Positions 1 through 7,403 of a stretch of 21,871 nucleotides of DNA are shown in pieces. Location: contig NZ_JAFFPR010000016.1 of the NCBI RefSeq assembly GCF_016918735.1, positions 1 to 21,871 of the forward strand, in the 5' to 3' direction. The notes under the pieces were generated by a model, which saw nothing but the letters and a program-made list of their open reading frames with translations, ran no database searches and was not told the DNA's origin. Made by a program: the position numbers and the translations under genes. Each line of letters opens with the position of its first letter. The stretch's first letter is position 1. The DNA comes from Leptospira abararensis. Lineage in GTDB: Bacteria; Spirochaetota; Leptospiria; Leptospirales; Leptospiraceae.

Positions 1-1251
1 TTCAAAACTAAATTTAAGAACTGCTTCTCCGCGTTGTTGGATGATGATTGGACCTTTGTCCATATTGATCATATTTTTCCATCCCATACTCGCAACGACT
101 TCTTCTGAGTTTCGGGTAATACGAAATTGTTTTCCTTCCTGAACTATATAAAGTTCTGAATAACCAATTTTTCCAATGATCATTTCATAGTTTTCCTTCC
201 AATCTAACTTCTGGAAGGTGGACTGAATTAAAGCTTTTATATCTGAAAATCCTTTTAGAATGCGCAATCTAGATTGTGAATACACCACTCCTAAAATATA
301 CGAAAGAATGATTCCTATATGTTGATAAGATTTTCCTGTATTTAGGATGACAAAAAACCAACTTCCATCTTCCACTTGGAAAAATTCGATTAGATTTCTA
401 TTGGTTCTTTTGAATGCGGTGATTTTCCAGCCCATGAGTTCCGGTATTGTCCCAGTTTCTAAAAGATTTTGTACACGAACCGCATAGGCAGCTTCTTTCT
501 GGTATTTTTTATTTTCCGAAATATGATAGGATAGGATATGATTATGAATTGTTAATGCAGATTGACCCGCGAGCAATGACAAACTATGTGTAGCTTCGGC
601 GTTGGGAATATTGGATACGGCAATAAAACCAAATAGTTTTTCACGAAAGATAAACGGATAAATATAATTTGCATGGAGTTCCATAAAGTCATTGTTTATG
701 TTTTCATGGGAATAGGTATCTGCAACGGAGGAGCCATTTCTTTTGCTGAGTAAAAAAGATTGAAAACTTGATTTGACAATAATATCTTTTGTCGGACTCA
801 ATTTTTTCTGACGGCCTCGGAAGTACGAGTGGAAAGCAAAAGTTCCGTTCTGGGTTAATACAGCCATGGTTCCGGAATGGCTTCCTGTAATTTTCACCAT
901 ATCAGGAAATACGTTTTTAACGAGAGCATCAAAGTTAAAACGTTTGATGGCTTGCCTGTAGGATTCTGCATCTTCAGTTAAGTACTCGGATAAAAATCGT
1001 GTACGAATGTATCGTGTGAGTCTTTCGATAATTGGAAGATATAAAATTAAAGCGAAAGCACTAGTCAGCAGTAATGCAAGTTCCAAATGATAAGGCATCT
1101 GTTCTGGAATTTGTGAGAGAATTAGAAAATAAGAAAGGTAAACGAGTAAAATAAATAAAGTGCGAGTAAAGATATTGGTTACCGAAAGTTTCAGCTGATA
1201 ACTGGAAGGTAAAAAATATTTGAGCGAACTTTTGAATTTATTCGAATTCAT
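1..1251 (-). CDS. Membrane GAF protein with degenerate SpoIIE/PP2C-like domain (partial)
   Basis: The frame is open from ATG at 1251 to the window edge (417 codons seen, C-terminus missing). The ATG overlaps the argJ stop as ATGA, so the two are probably translationally coupled. Two membrane segments are visible at about residues 29-48 and 55-76, followed by a GAF-like region (about 100-245) and then a stretch that aligns with the start of SpoIIE/RsbU-type PP2C phosphatases. The lead-in QNLLETGTIPELMGWKI (261-277) matches the family's usual 'lLP...P.l.GW.iA'. The expected metal-binding GGDFYD is NRNLIE (284-289) and the expected GDVSGKG is LNTGKS (303-308), so both metal-binding Asp residues are gone. 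The fold call is good; activity is unlikely. It may act as a binding or scaffold domain in a membrane signalling protein. Its signal and partner are unknown. Confidence 0.7.
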   Translation of the reverse strand, partial: MNSNKFKSSLKYFLPSSYQLKLSVTNIFTRTLFILLVYLSYFLILSQIPEQMPYHLELALLLTSAFALILYLPIIERLTRYIRTRFLSEYLTEDAESYRQAIKRFNFDALVKNVFPDMVKITGSHSGTMAVLTQNGTFAFHSYFRGRQKKLSPTKDIIVKSSFQSFLLSKRNGSSVADTYSHENINNDFMELHANYIYPFIFREKLFGFIAVSNIPNAEATHSLSLLAGQSALTIHNHILSYHISENKKYQKEAAYAVRVQNLLETGTIPELMGWKITAFKRTNRNLIEFFQVEDGSWFFVILNTGKSYQHIGIILSYILGVVYSQSRLRILKGFSDIKALIQSTFQKLDWKENYEMIIGKIGYSELYIVQEGKQFRITRNSEEVVASMGWKNMINMDKGPIIIQQRGEAVLKFSFE

Positions 1252-2402
1252 GTTGTATAGTAAGCATTTTCCTGAATGTATCCTTCAGTGAAATCACAAC
1301 TCCAGAAAGTTTTTTGAAATGATCCTGTATTTAGGATCACTGAAATTTCAATTTCTTCGTTGGACTTTAGATATTCAGCTAACTTTGTTTTGGTGTCGTT
1401 GTCGGCTCCCTTGACAGAAATCCCACCCAATCGTATTTCCAAGGAATCATAGGGGATGGGTTCATCAAAAACTTTTCCAATTGCCATTACAAACCGGCCC
1501 CAGTTTGGGTCCCCTCCATAAATGGCAGTTTTGACTAATGGAGAATTAAGAATGGACTTTCCAATTTTTGACACTTGCAAATCATCTCTTCCTTTGGAAA
1601 CTGTCAGCTCGATGAGTTTGGAGGCACCTTCTCCATCGCGGGCGATCATTTTGGAAAGGTCCGTTGCAATTTCTTTTAAGTGGGATTCAAAAACATCATC
1701 GGGAAGGTTTCCGAGAACACCAGAACACATAAGAACCACAGTATCACTAGTGGATGTGTCAGAGTCAATTGTCACACAATTATAAGTTAGGTCTACAACT
1801 CGTTTTAAGATTCCTGGTAAGTCACCTGATTCGGGAAGATAATCACAAAGAATGTATGACAACATCGTTGCCATATTAGGTTCAATCATACCCGCACCCT
1901 TCGCAATCCCAAACATCACTCCTTCATTCATTTGCGTAGTGATGGTTCGATAGGAGATTTTTTTGCGAGTGTCCGTAGTCATAATGGCTTCGGCCACTTC
2001 TTCTAAATTCCCAGGTTTTAAATCATCTTTTGCCGTAGAACAGGCGTTAATGATTTTTTCTATGGGAAGGGGAACTCCAATCACTCCCGTGGAGGAAGGA
2101 AGGATGTCTCTGGCAGGAATACCTAAAGATTTTCCAAGTTCAGTGCAGATGGCGTAGGAATCTTGGATTCCTTGTTCTCCCGTGGCCACATTTGAATTTT
2201 TTGAATTGATGACTATGGCTTGAAGGAATCCGTCTTGGATATGGTCGCGCCCTACATAAATGGGAGCGCCGGGAAAATTGTTACGAGTGAATACAGCTGC
2301 TGCCTTGCAGCGATTTTCTGAATAAATGACTGCAAAATCTAAACTTTCGTCTTTGATTCCTATGTTTTTGCCGAAGGAATAAAATCCCAAAGGAAACTTC
2401 AT
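1248..2402 (-). CDS. argJ: Bifunctional ornithine acetyltransferase / N-acetylglutamate synthase ArgJ
   Basis: ArgJ moves the acetyl group from N-acetylornithine to glutamate in the cyclic arginine pathway; some members also use acetyl-CoA. The 384-aa length is normal for the family. Family motifs are present: STGVIG (104-109), the self-cleavage site in EPNMATML with the nucleophile Thr179 after Ala178, DGEGASKLIE, and GGDPNWGR near residue 300. Cleavage before Thr179 should give alpha and beta chains. The start ATG at 2402 sits 8 nt after a perfect 8-bp hairpin (2411-2435), with AGG as a weak ribosome site between them. It lies downstream of the histidine kinase and overlaps the next membrane gene by 4 nt, so it appears to be in a mixed-function operon. 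No other arg genes are in the window, so whether it is mono- or bifunctional cannot be told. Confidence 0.95.
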   Translation of the reverse strand: MKFPLGFYSFGKNIGIKDESLDFAVIYSENRCKAAAVFTRNNFPGAPIYVGRDHIQDGFLQAIVINSKNSNVATGEQGIQDSYAICTELGKSLGIPARDILPSSTGVIGVPLPIEKIINACSTAKDDLKPGNLEEVAEAIMTTDTRKKISYRTITTQMNEGVMFGIAKGAGMIEPNMATMLSYILCDYLPESGDLPGILKRVVDLTYNCVTIDSDTSTSDTVVLMCSGVLGNLPDDVFESHLKEIATDLSKMIARDGEGASKLIELTVSKGRDDLQVSKIGKSILNSPLVKTAIYGGDPNWGRFVMAIGKVFDEPIPYDSLEIRLGGISVKGADNDTKTKLAEYLKSNEEIEISVILNTGSFQKTFWSCDFTEGYIQENAYYTT

Positions 2403-2410
2403 AAATACCT

Positions 2411-2435
2411 ACCGGATACCAATATTCTATCCGGT
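2411..2435 (-). promoter_or_regulatory. Hairpin directly upstream of argJ
   Basis: A perfect inverted repeat, ACCGGATA / TATCCGGT, has 8 bp in the stem and a 9-nt loop. It lies between the histidine kinase stop and the argJ start. On the minus strand the stem ends 8 nt before the argJ ATG, and the only ribosome-site-like bases (AGG) follow it at once. There is no U-run, so it does not look like a standard terminator. It could tune argJ translation or stabilise a processed mRNA end. Confidence 0.45.
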
Positions 2436-2453
2436 GACTTCTCTTACGAGAAT

Positions 2454-3818
2454 CTATTTTTTAGGGAATTCAAAGGTAAAAATGGAGCCACCTTTGGGGT
2501 TGGGAGAAACAGAGACTTCTCCAGAATGTAGCCTTGCAATGTGTTTTACGATGGAAAGTCCAAGGCCAGTCCCCCCTTCCTTTCTGGAACGGTTGGTATC
2601 AACGCGGAAAAAACGTTCGAAGATTCGTTCGGCATCCTCTGCAGAAATTCCAATTCCATGATCGACTACCTGGATTTGGTTTTTGTCCTCTGTAGAAGAA
2701 GTTCTTACAACGACACTCGAACCTTCGGGACTATAGGCCGAAGCATTAGAAATTAGATTCACGAGTAGGTCCTCGAGAAGCAAACGGTCGGCCCTAACGC
2801 GAAAATCGGATGGAATATCCAAAACCAAACTTTGTTTTTTTTGGGAATAGATAACTCCCAAGGATTCGGATACATTTTTTACAAGATCCAAAACCGATAC
2901 ATCGGTTAGGTTCAAAACCGTTTTATGATTTTCTAAACGAGAGACCGTCAACATATCTTCCACAATTCGAATCAAGCGATCTGTATTTCTAAGAATGGCA
3001 TCTAAAAATTTCCTTTCATTCGAATCTTGTGGAAGTTTTAGCTTGTATTCCAAAGTTTCGGCATACCCTTTAATCGATGTTATGGGGGTTTTTAGTTCAT
3101 GGGAAGCATTTTGAAAGAATTGTTCTCGGATGAGTTGATTTTGTCTGTCTTCTGTAATGTCTGAAAGAACACCAATATACAATTGGATCATGGAATCGGA
3201 TTTAATAGGATAAATGCGCGCCGTATAAAAGTGAATTCCATCTTGAAACTCTGTTTTTCCTTCCACACCATGATGGATTTTATCTTTGATAAAAGTTAAG
3301 AGTTCTTTGTTTTTGATCGAAGGAATATAATCTTTGAACTGAGAATTTTTCTCAATTAAGGTATCTGAAATATTACGATTCAAAAATAGGAATTTTTCAG
3401 TCCTATCAATGGCAAACACACCTTCTTTTAGATTTTGTAGTAAATAATTAAACTTTTCTTTTTCGACAGTGAGATCCAAAAATTGCACTTTGAGTCGTTT
3501 GGCCATTTCATTGATCGATAAAGCAAGTGTTGCCAGCTCACGAATGTCAGGTGAAGATAATTCAACGCCAAAATCTCCGGCGTTGATTTCTTTTGTTTTT
3601 TTCTCAACAGTGGCCAGAGGATCTGTGATTCGCATCGCAATGTTTGTGGAAATATAAAAAGTACCAAAAATAGCAATTAGAACAAAGCTAAATAGGACGA
3701 GGGGGCGTACGGCAGGTACAACTAGATCGTAAATAAAAAATACACCCAAGGCTAGGGTCAGTAAAACAAGTAAAAGACCCCAGTTGAGTAAAAGTAATGT
3801 AGAAAAAAAACTACGCAT
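2454..3818 (-). CDS. PhoR-type membrane sensor histidine kinase
   Basis: A 454-aa inner-membrane sensor kinase. Two N-terminal hydrophobic segments (about 7-30 and 38-60) are separated by only a few residues, so there is almost no periplasmic sensor domain. A HAMP-like linker (about 61-112), a PAS-like region (about 122-230), and the HisKA box NASHELKTPI with phospho-acceptor His240 follow. The ATPase part has an N box with Asn354 and Asn358, G1 DHGIG (386-390), F box FERFFRVD and G2 GGTGLGL. Two closely spaced membrane segments, HAMP and PAS are the PhoR layout, but phosphate sensing is an inference. The gene overlaps the response-regulator gene by 8 bp, so the pair is surely co-expressed. 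No pst or phoU genes lie nearby. Confidence 0.9.
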   Translation of the reverse strand: MRSFFSTLLLLNWGLLLVLLTLALGVFFIYDLVVPAVRPLVLFSFVLIAIFGTFYISTNIAMRITDPLATVEKKTKEINAGDFGVELSSPDIRELATLALSINEMAKRLKVQFLDLTVEKEKFNYLLQNLKEGVFAIDRTEKFLFLNRNISDTLIEKNSQFKDYIPSIKNKELLTFIKDKIHHGVEGKTEFQDGIHFYTARIYPIKSDSMIQLYIGVLSDITEDRQNQLIREQFFQNASHELKTPITSIKGYAETLEYKLKLPQDSNERKFLDAILRNTDRLIRIVEDMLTVSRLENHKTVLNLTDVSVLDLVKNVSESLGVIYSQKKQSLVLDIPSDFRVRADRLLLEDLLVNLISNASAYSPEGSSVVVRTSSTEDKNQIQVVDHGIGISAEDAERIFERFFRVDTNRSRKEGGTGLGLSIVKHIARLHSGEVSVSPNPKGGSIFTFEFPKK

Positions 3819-4485
3819 CTCGGAATCGATAACCGACCCCGCGTATGGTTTCTAGTCTTTCTTTTTCGGAAAGTAACTTGTCACGAAGGCGTTTGATGTT
3901 TACATCAACGGTTCGATCTGTTACAAAAACGTCTTTTCCCCAAATGCGATCGAGTAGTTTGTCCCGAGAAAAAGCAACCCCTGGGTTTCCTGCAAACAGT
4001 TGTAAAAGTTTGAACTCAATCAGAGTCAGATCAATTTCAGTTCCTTCGACAAAAACTTTGTGGGCTGTTGGGTTGATTTGGATTTTTCCTGTGGAAATAG
4101 TTCCCTGAACTTCTTGGCCTGGATCAGTTGTTCTACGTGTAACGGTTCTTACACGAGCCACAAGTTCCCGAATGTTAAAAGGTTTACGAATGTAATCATC
4201 GGCACCTAACTCAAGGCCAAGAACTACATCGGTTTCTCCGGTTTTTGCCGTTACCATTAATATAGGAATATGAGGGTATTTTTCTTTAATCCTTCTGCAA
4301 AGATCCATCCCACCAATTCCCGGTAACATTAAATCCAAAATGATTCCGTCCGGGAGGTGTTTTTCTAAACGGGGGAGAACTTCCATCCCATTGTGACATA
4401 CTTCGGTCTGAAATCCTTCTTCCTCTAAATGGAATTGGATGAGTCCAGCAATGTCTTCTTCGTCATCTACAATTAGTATTTTCAT
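3811..4485 (-). CDS. PhoB/OmpR-type response regulator
   Basis: A 224-aa DNA-binding response regulator, partner of the kinase it overlaps. The receiver domain has the acidic pair Asp7/Asp8, the phospho-acceptor Asp51 in DLMLPG, Thr79 and Lys101 (KPFN). A linker is followed by a winged-helix effector domain (about 127-222) ending in the typical TIRGVGYRF. The recognition helix region is TDRTVDVNIKRLRDKL. The start ATG at 4485 has only a weak ribosome site. Three TTTGT repeats at exact 11-bp spacing lie just upstream; this is the spacing of a Pho box and suggests autoregulation. Calling it PhoB rests on this site plus the kinase layout, so the family is certain but the phosphate role is not. 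Confidence 0.92.
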   Translation of the reverse strand: MKILIVDDEEDIAGLIQFHLEEEGFQTEVCHNGMEVLPRLEKHLPDGIILDLMLPGIGGMDLCRRIKEKYPHIPILMVTAKTGETDVVLGLELGADDYIRKPFNIRELVARVRTVTRRTTDPGQEVQGTISTGKIQINPTAHKVFVEGTEIDLTLIEFKLLQLFAGNPGVAFSRDKLLDRIWGKDVFVTDRTVDVNIKRLRDKLLSEKERLETIRGVGYRFRDA

Positions 4486-4510
4486 GAATTATTCCAAAAG
4501 TAACAGGGAT

Positions 4511-4543
4511 TCATTACAAAGAGAATACAAAATGATGACAAAG
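4511..4543 (-). promoter_or_regulatory. Candidate Pho-box: three TTTGT repeats, 11-bp period
   Basis: On the plus strand ACAAA occurs at 4516-4520, 4527-4531 and 4538-4542, exactly 11 bp apart. Read on the minus strand it is three TTTGT units, the first and last extended to CTTTGT(c/a)AT. Known Pho boxes are direct repeats of about 7 bp plus 4-bp AT-rich spacers, also an 11-bp period. The block ends about 26 bp before the response-regulator ATG, inside the only gap in this part of the minus-strand cluster. Confidence 0.5.
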
Positions 4544-4556
4544 AAACGATATCTAT

Positions 4557-4982
4557 CTATTTGCCGAGCATTTGGTTGATGTCTCGGATGGCTTGTCTTT
4601 GGCGAAGTAACAAAAACCCGAGGAATCCGAAAAACAAAAAGAAGGCCAATCCATAAACCCAAAGTAGGGAGCGCAGGCGCGCCTGTTCTTTTTCGATGGC
4701 TTGGATTTCTTCTAAATGGGAGATGAGAAAATAAAAGTGGTCTGCTTTCGGGTAGGATTTTTTGATTTCTGTTCGAAGTTCCGAGACGAGAATTTTCGAA
4801 TCTTCTTTGGATAGAGATTCAACTAAAGGAAGAGCGCGATCCAAATCCATTTTTAGAAATTCTTCGCCGGAGGGTAAAACCTCTGCAGAGAGAGACAGGG
4901 CAAAACAAAAAAAAGGGAGAACCAATAAACCTTTCACGAATACTTTAGACCTCTTCAAATCCAAGTTTCTCTTTCCATTCAT
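4557..4982 (-). CDS. Small membrane protein, signal peptide plus C-terminal membrane segment
   Basis: Family not recognised. Up to 141 aa. An N-terminal hydrophobic stretch (GLLVLPFFCFALSLSA) looks like a signal peptide cut before Glu, followed by a charged helical middle with Glu/Lys/Arg-rich coiled-coil-like sequence (about 80-105) and a strong membrane segment near residues 107-126 ending in a basic tail (RQRQAIRD). The start is uncertain: ATG at 4982 overlaps the upstream gene by 38 bp and has no clear ribosome site; an in-frame GTG at 4937, 7 nt after the upstream stop and preceded by AGAGG, would give 126 aa and a textbook signal peptide. It is the last gene of the ECF sigma group, so it may be part of that envelope-sensing circuit. 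Confidence 0.65.
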   Translation of the reverse strand: MNGKRNLDLKRSKVFVKGLLVLPFFCFALSLSAEVLPSGEEFLKMDLDRALPLVESLSKEDSKILVSELRTEIKKSYPKADHFYFLISHLEEIQAIEKEQARLRSLLWVYGLAFFLFFGFLGFLLLRQRQAIRDINQMLGK

Positions 4983-5295
4983 TCAGAAAAGGAATTCTTG
5001 TGTTGAGGAGTAAAAAGCCAAGGACAAGTGAATAAAAACAAAAAAACAAACTGGAACTAATCAAAATCGGTAAAAGTAACCCTGAGTCTTCGTGGTAAAA
5101 AACAGAAAGGAACATGGTGCCGAGTGGGATCATAAATAACAAAAAGGATAAACCCACAGAGGAAAATAAAAAACGTAAAGGCAGAATTTGCCCTAACACT
5201 CGCAAACGAATCACCGCAGGTGCTTCGGAATGTTTTAAAAACGGATCTGGATGAGTGAATGGTTTTTCGGCATTAAAATCAGACTTCGATTTCAT
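4945..5295 (-). CDS. Two-pass membrane protein following the ECF sigma gene, candidate anti-sigma
   Basis: A 116-aa protein of unknown family. The N-terminal 50 or so residues are hydrophilic (contain HPDPFLKHSEAPAVIRLRV), then two hydrophobic segments (about 56-78 and 84-104) and a short charged tail. The gene overlaps the 3' end of the sigma gene by 17 bp, so they are translationally coupled. A membrane protein with a cytoplasmic N-terminus coupled directly to an ECF sigma gene is the usual setting of an anti-sigma factor, but the His/Cys zinc motif of common anti-sigma domains is absent. The role is therefore inference from position and topology only. Confidence 0.7.
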   Translation of the reverse strand: MKSKSDFNAEKPFTHPDPFLKHSEAPAVIRLRVLGQILPLRFLFSSVGLSFLLFMIPLGTMFLSVFYHEDSGLLLPILISSSLFFCFYSLVLGFLLLNTRIPFLNEWKEKLGFEEV

Positions 5296-5782
5296 GTGAC
5301 CACCATTTTCTCAAAAGATCCTTACCTCTGGAGATATGGCTTTTGATCGTGTTAAGTTTTATATTTAGATCCAAAGCAATTTCTTTGAGAGGTTTGTTTT
5401 CAAAGTAATGTAAAAGAATCGGCATTTGGTATGATTTTGGTAATTTGGAGATAAGGGACCGTAAAGTATGACTGGTTTCCTCTTTGTGTAAAATTTCGAC
5501 AACAGAAGGCCCTGTTTTGTCTGCTACCAAAGAAAGGTCTTCTTGCCAATTCACAATCGGTAGCTTTTTCTTTTTAAAAACTTTTGTTAGGCGAAATCTT
5601 GCGATTTGGAATAACCATGTTGAGAATTGTGATTCCCCACGAAACTTACTCAGTGATTCGTAAGTTTGAATGAATACTTCTTGGGTGAAATCTTCCGCTT
5701 CTTCTTCCGTTAGAAAGGCTTTTTTGGCTTGGGAAAAAACCATTCCTTGGTAACGTTTCATCAGCACTTCGAATTGGGACAC
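5279..5782 (-). CDS. ECF-type RNA polymerase sigma factor
   Basis: An alternative sigma factor that redirects RNA polymerase to a small promoter set. From the GTG at 5782 it is 167 aa. Region 2 is clear (EAEDFTQEVF, then FRGESQFSTWLFQIARF), as is the region 4 helix-turn-helix (PLKEIALDLNIKLNTIKSHI, ending RGKDLLRKW). The usual Asn of the 'IARN' segment is Phe. The annotated start is doubtful: in-frame codons upstream of the GTG encode SVLRGD, which matches the conserved ECF opening (E. coli RpoE has ERVQKGDQKAF at this place), yet no ATG, GTG or TTG exists in frame upstream. AGGAG lies only 2 nt before the GTG. The real start may be a rare codon such as ATC at 5804-5806. It is coupled to two small membrane proteins downstream and preceded by another. 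Confidence 0.9.
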   Translation of the reverse strand: MSQFEVLMKRYQGMVFSQAKKAFLTEEEAEDFTQEVFIQTYESLSKFRGESQFSTWLFQIARFRLTKVFKKKKLPIVNWQEDLSLVADKTGPSVVEILHKEETSHTLRSLISKLPKSYQMPILLHYFENKPLKEIALDLNIKLNTIKSHISRGKDLLRKWWSHEIEV

Positions 5783-5847
5783 GTCTCCTCTAAGGACTGA
5801 TTGGATAGAATTCCAATCTTCCTCGTTGCAGACCCTTGTTACAGGCT

Positions 5848-6222
5848 CTACCGATACATTTTGTAGAAGGTCAAGAGACCGAGTCCAATTGCGAATGGGA
5901 TTAACCCTCCTAACATCGCCATAGAACTTCCTAAGACGAGTATAAATACAAACGATAAAGCAAAACCAGTGAATGTCAACAAAAGACCAAGGAAAAAGGA
6001 ATACAATCTGATGTCAAAACTCCAAGGTTTGTACTGGCCCGATTGGATGAGGGCCATTTTTTGTTTATGCCACCACTGGAACAAAAAAAACAAAAGTGTG
6101 GTGCCAAAGATGATTCCGATGTTGGGGACTAAATAAAGAACCAAACGATAAGGATCGGATCCTCCCGTTTTTTGAATTTCTGTTAATAATGTTATGATTG
6201 TTTCATATTGTTCTAACGTCAT
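5848..6222 (-). CDS. Small integral membrane protein
   Basis: A 124-aa protein with no recognised family. After a short amphipathic N-terminus there are three hydrophobic segments (about 27-49, 71-92 and 94-120), with a basic hydrophilic loop between the first two (HKQKMALIQSGQYKP). The last two segments are Gly/Leu-rich and closely spaced. The start codon overlaps the upstream stop as ATGA (6219-6222), so it is coupled to the PilZ/DUF1577-like gene. The sigma factor gene follows within about 65 bp. It probably belongs to the same transcript. A structural or sensing role at the membrane is possible, nothing more can be said. Confidence 0.75.
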   Translation of the reverse strand: MTLEQYETIITLLTEIQKTGGSDPYRLVLYLVPNIGIIFGTTLLFFLFQWWHKQKMALIQSGQYKPWSFDIRLYSFFLGLLLTFTGFALSFVFILVLGSSMAMLGGLIPFAIGLGLLTFYKMYR

Positions 6223-7391
6223 GAAACCGCTTCTCCAATTAAATTTGATGCGTAAGAGCTAAGATAAGACATTCCTTCTGGTTTGTCACATTGGAAAATT
6301 TGTAATCCAATATTTATAGAATCGGATTCCCCTTTTTTTAAACTTCTAAGACTTCCGTAAAAAGTATAGGGTGAAGAATTGATAACCATTTGGAAAGATA
6401 CAGGGGATCCTAACGGTCTGCTTTCAATACCAGTTCCTGCGGGTAAGGTCATACCAATCCCACGCCCATCTTGGCTTATATCTCTAACGGGTGTTGTGCG
6501 AATTACCGTTTCCCAATCCTTCGCATAAGCAAATTCCAGTTGAAACACAAATTCCTCAGCTTTTTGATCTAAAAAGGCAAGTAAAGGTCCAATCCCTTCT
6601 GGCCCTTCTATGTTCGATTGTAAAATAGAGTTCCCGAGGTCTGGTAAATTACTAATGATTTCAAAATAACCTAATAAAACCTTCCCGTTTGAAAAAAAAG
6701 GAAATATCAAAGTGGATTTTGCGTTGTTTAAAAGGAGGGAGTCCAAATAAGATCGAACATAGATTTCACTGAGTTTTTTCGGACTAAAAAAACCCCTGTC
6801 GGTATAAAAAATTCTGCGATTCGCATCACGCACATAATACGGTGCTCTGGAGGTTGCCAGAGCTTCCATGAGTTGTGTGTCTACGGCATAATAAAAACCA
6901 ATATGGATTCTTTTGATAAAATAGCCGTAACTCGTTAACACTTGTTCCAGGTGGACTTGCCACTGATTTAAAATTTGGTTAATAATAGAAGTTTTTCCAT
7001 AGATAGAAATGACGGTTCCCAAATCTGCCGTCTGCGCCATTTTGAATTCGTAGGCAGAGATGTCTTCAATGGCTGCTCGTTTGGCAGACCTTTCTAGTGG
7101 TTCAATTAGAATTTCGTATACTTGGAGTAGATCATCTTGGTAGGGGTTGACCGGTTTGACCCGAAGTTCTACTCTGTTTTCTTTAAGAACACATACTAGG
7201 GACTTTGGTTTGGAGACAATGGGTTCGGTAGTAACGATAGTGATATGGACTGATTTTAGGATGTCGTTTACCGCTACCGGATTTTGGAGAGTAAACTTTT
7301 GTTTGGAATCCTTGTCTTGGAGAACCGTCGTAGTCAGTTTGGAAACGATTCCCAAAACTGTCCTTTGGTCAGTCAGTCTATATTTTTTCAT
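6219..7391 (-). CDS. DUF1577/PilZ-like cytoplasmic protein
   Basis: A 390-aa soluble protein without signal peptide or membrane segment. I associate its overall pattern with the leptospiral DUF1577 family (from memory). The C-terminal part (about 298-370) reads like a PilZ domain: VRDISQDGRGIGM, then GSPVSFQMVI and a closing GSLRS...NIGLQIF. The usual RxxxR c-di-GMP contact at the front is not obvious, so nucleotide binding is uncertain. The middle (about 180-280) may be a GAF-like fold. It is the first gene of the long minus-strand cluster, and its ATG is just 12 nt from the ATG of the divergent gene at 7404, so its promoter must lie inside that gene or the mRNA is leaderless. Confidence 0.75.
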   Translation of the reverse strand: MKKYRLTDQRTVLGIVSKLTTTVLQDKDSKQKFTLQNPVAVNDILKSVHITIVTTEPIVSKPKSLVCVLKENRVELRVKPVNPYQDDLLQVYEILIEPLERSAKRAAIEDISAYEFKMAQTADLGTVISIYGKTSIINQILNQWQVHLEQVLTSYGYFIKRIHIGFYYAVDTQLMEALATSRAPYYVRDANRRIFYTDRGFFSPKKLSEIYVRSYLDSLLLNNAKSTLIFPFFSNGKVLLGYFEIISNLPDLGNSILQSNIEGPEGIGPLLAFLDQKAEEFVFQLEFAYAKDWETVIRTTPVRDISQDGRGIGMTLPAGTGIESRPLGSPVSFQMVINSSPYTFYGSLRSLKKGESDSINIGLQIFQCDKPEGMSYLSSYASNLIGEAVS

Positions 7392-7403
7392 GGTCTAAAC
7401 AGT

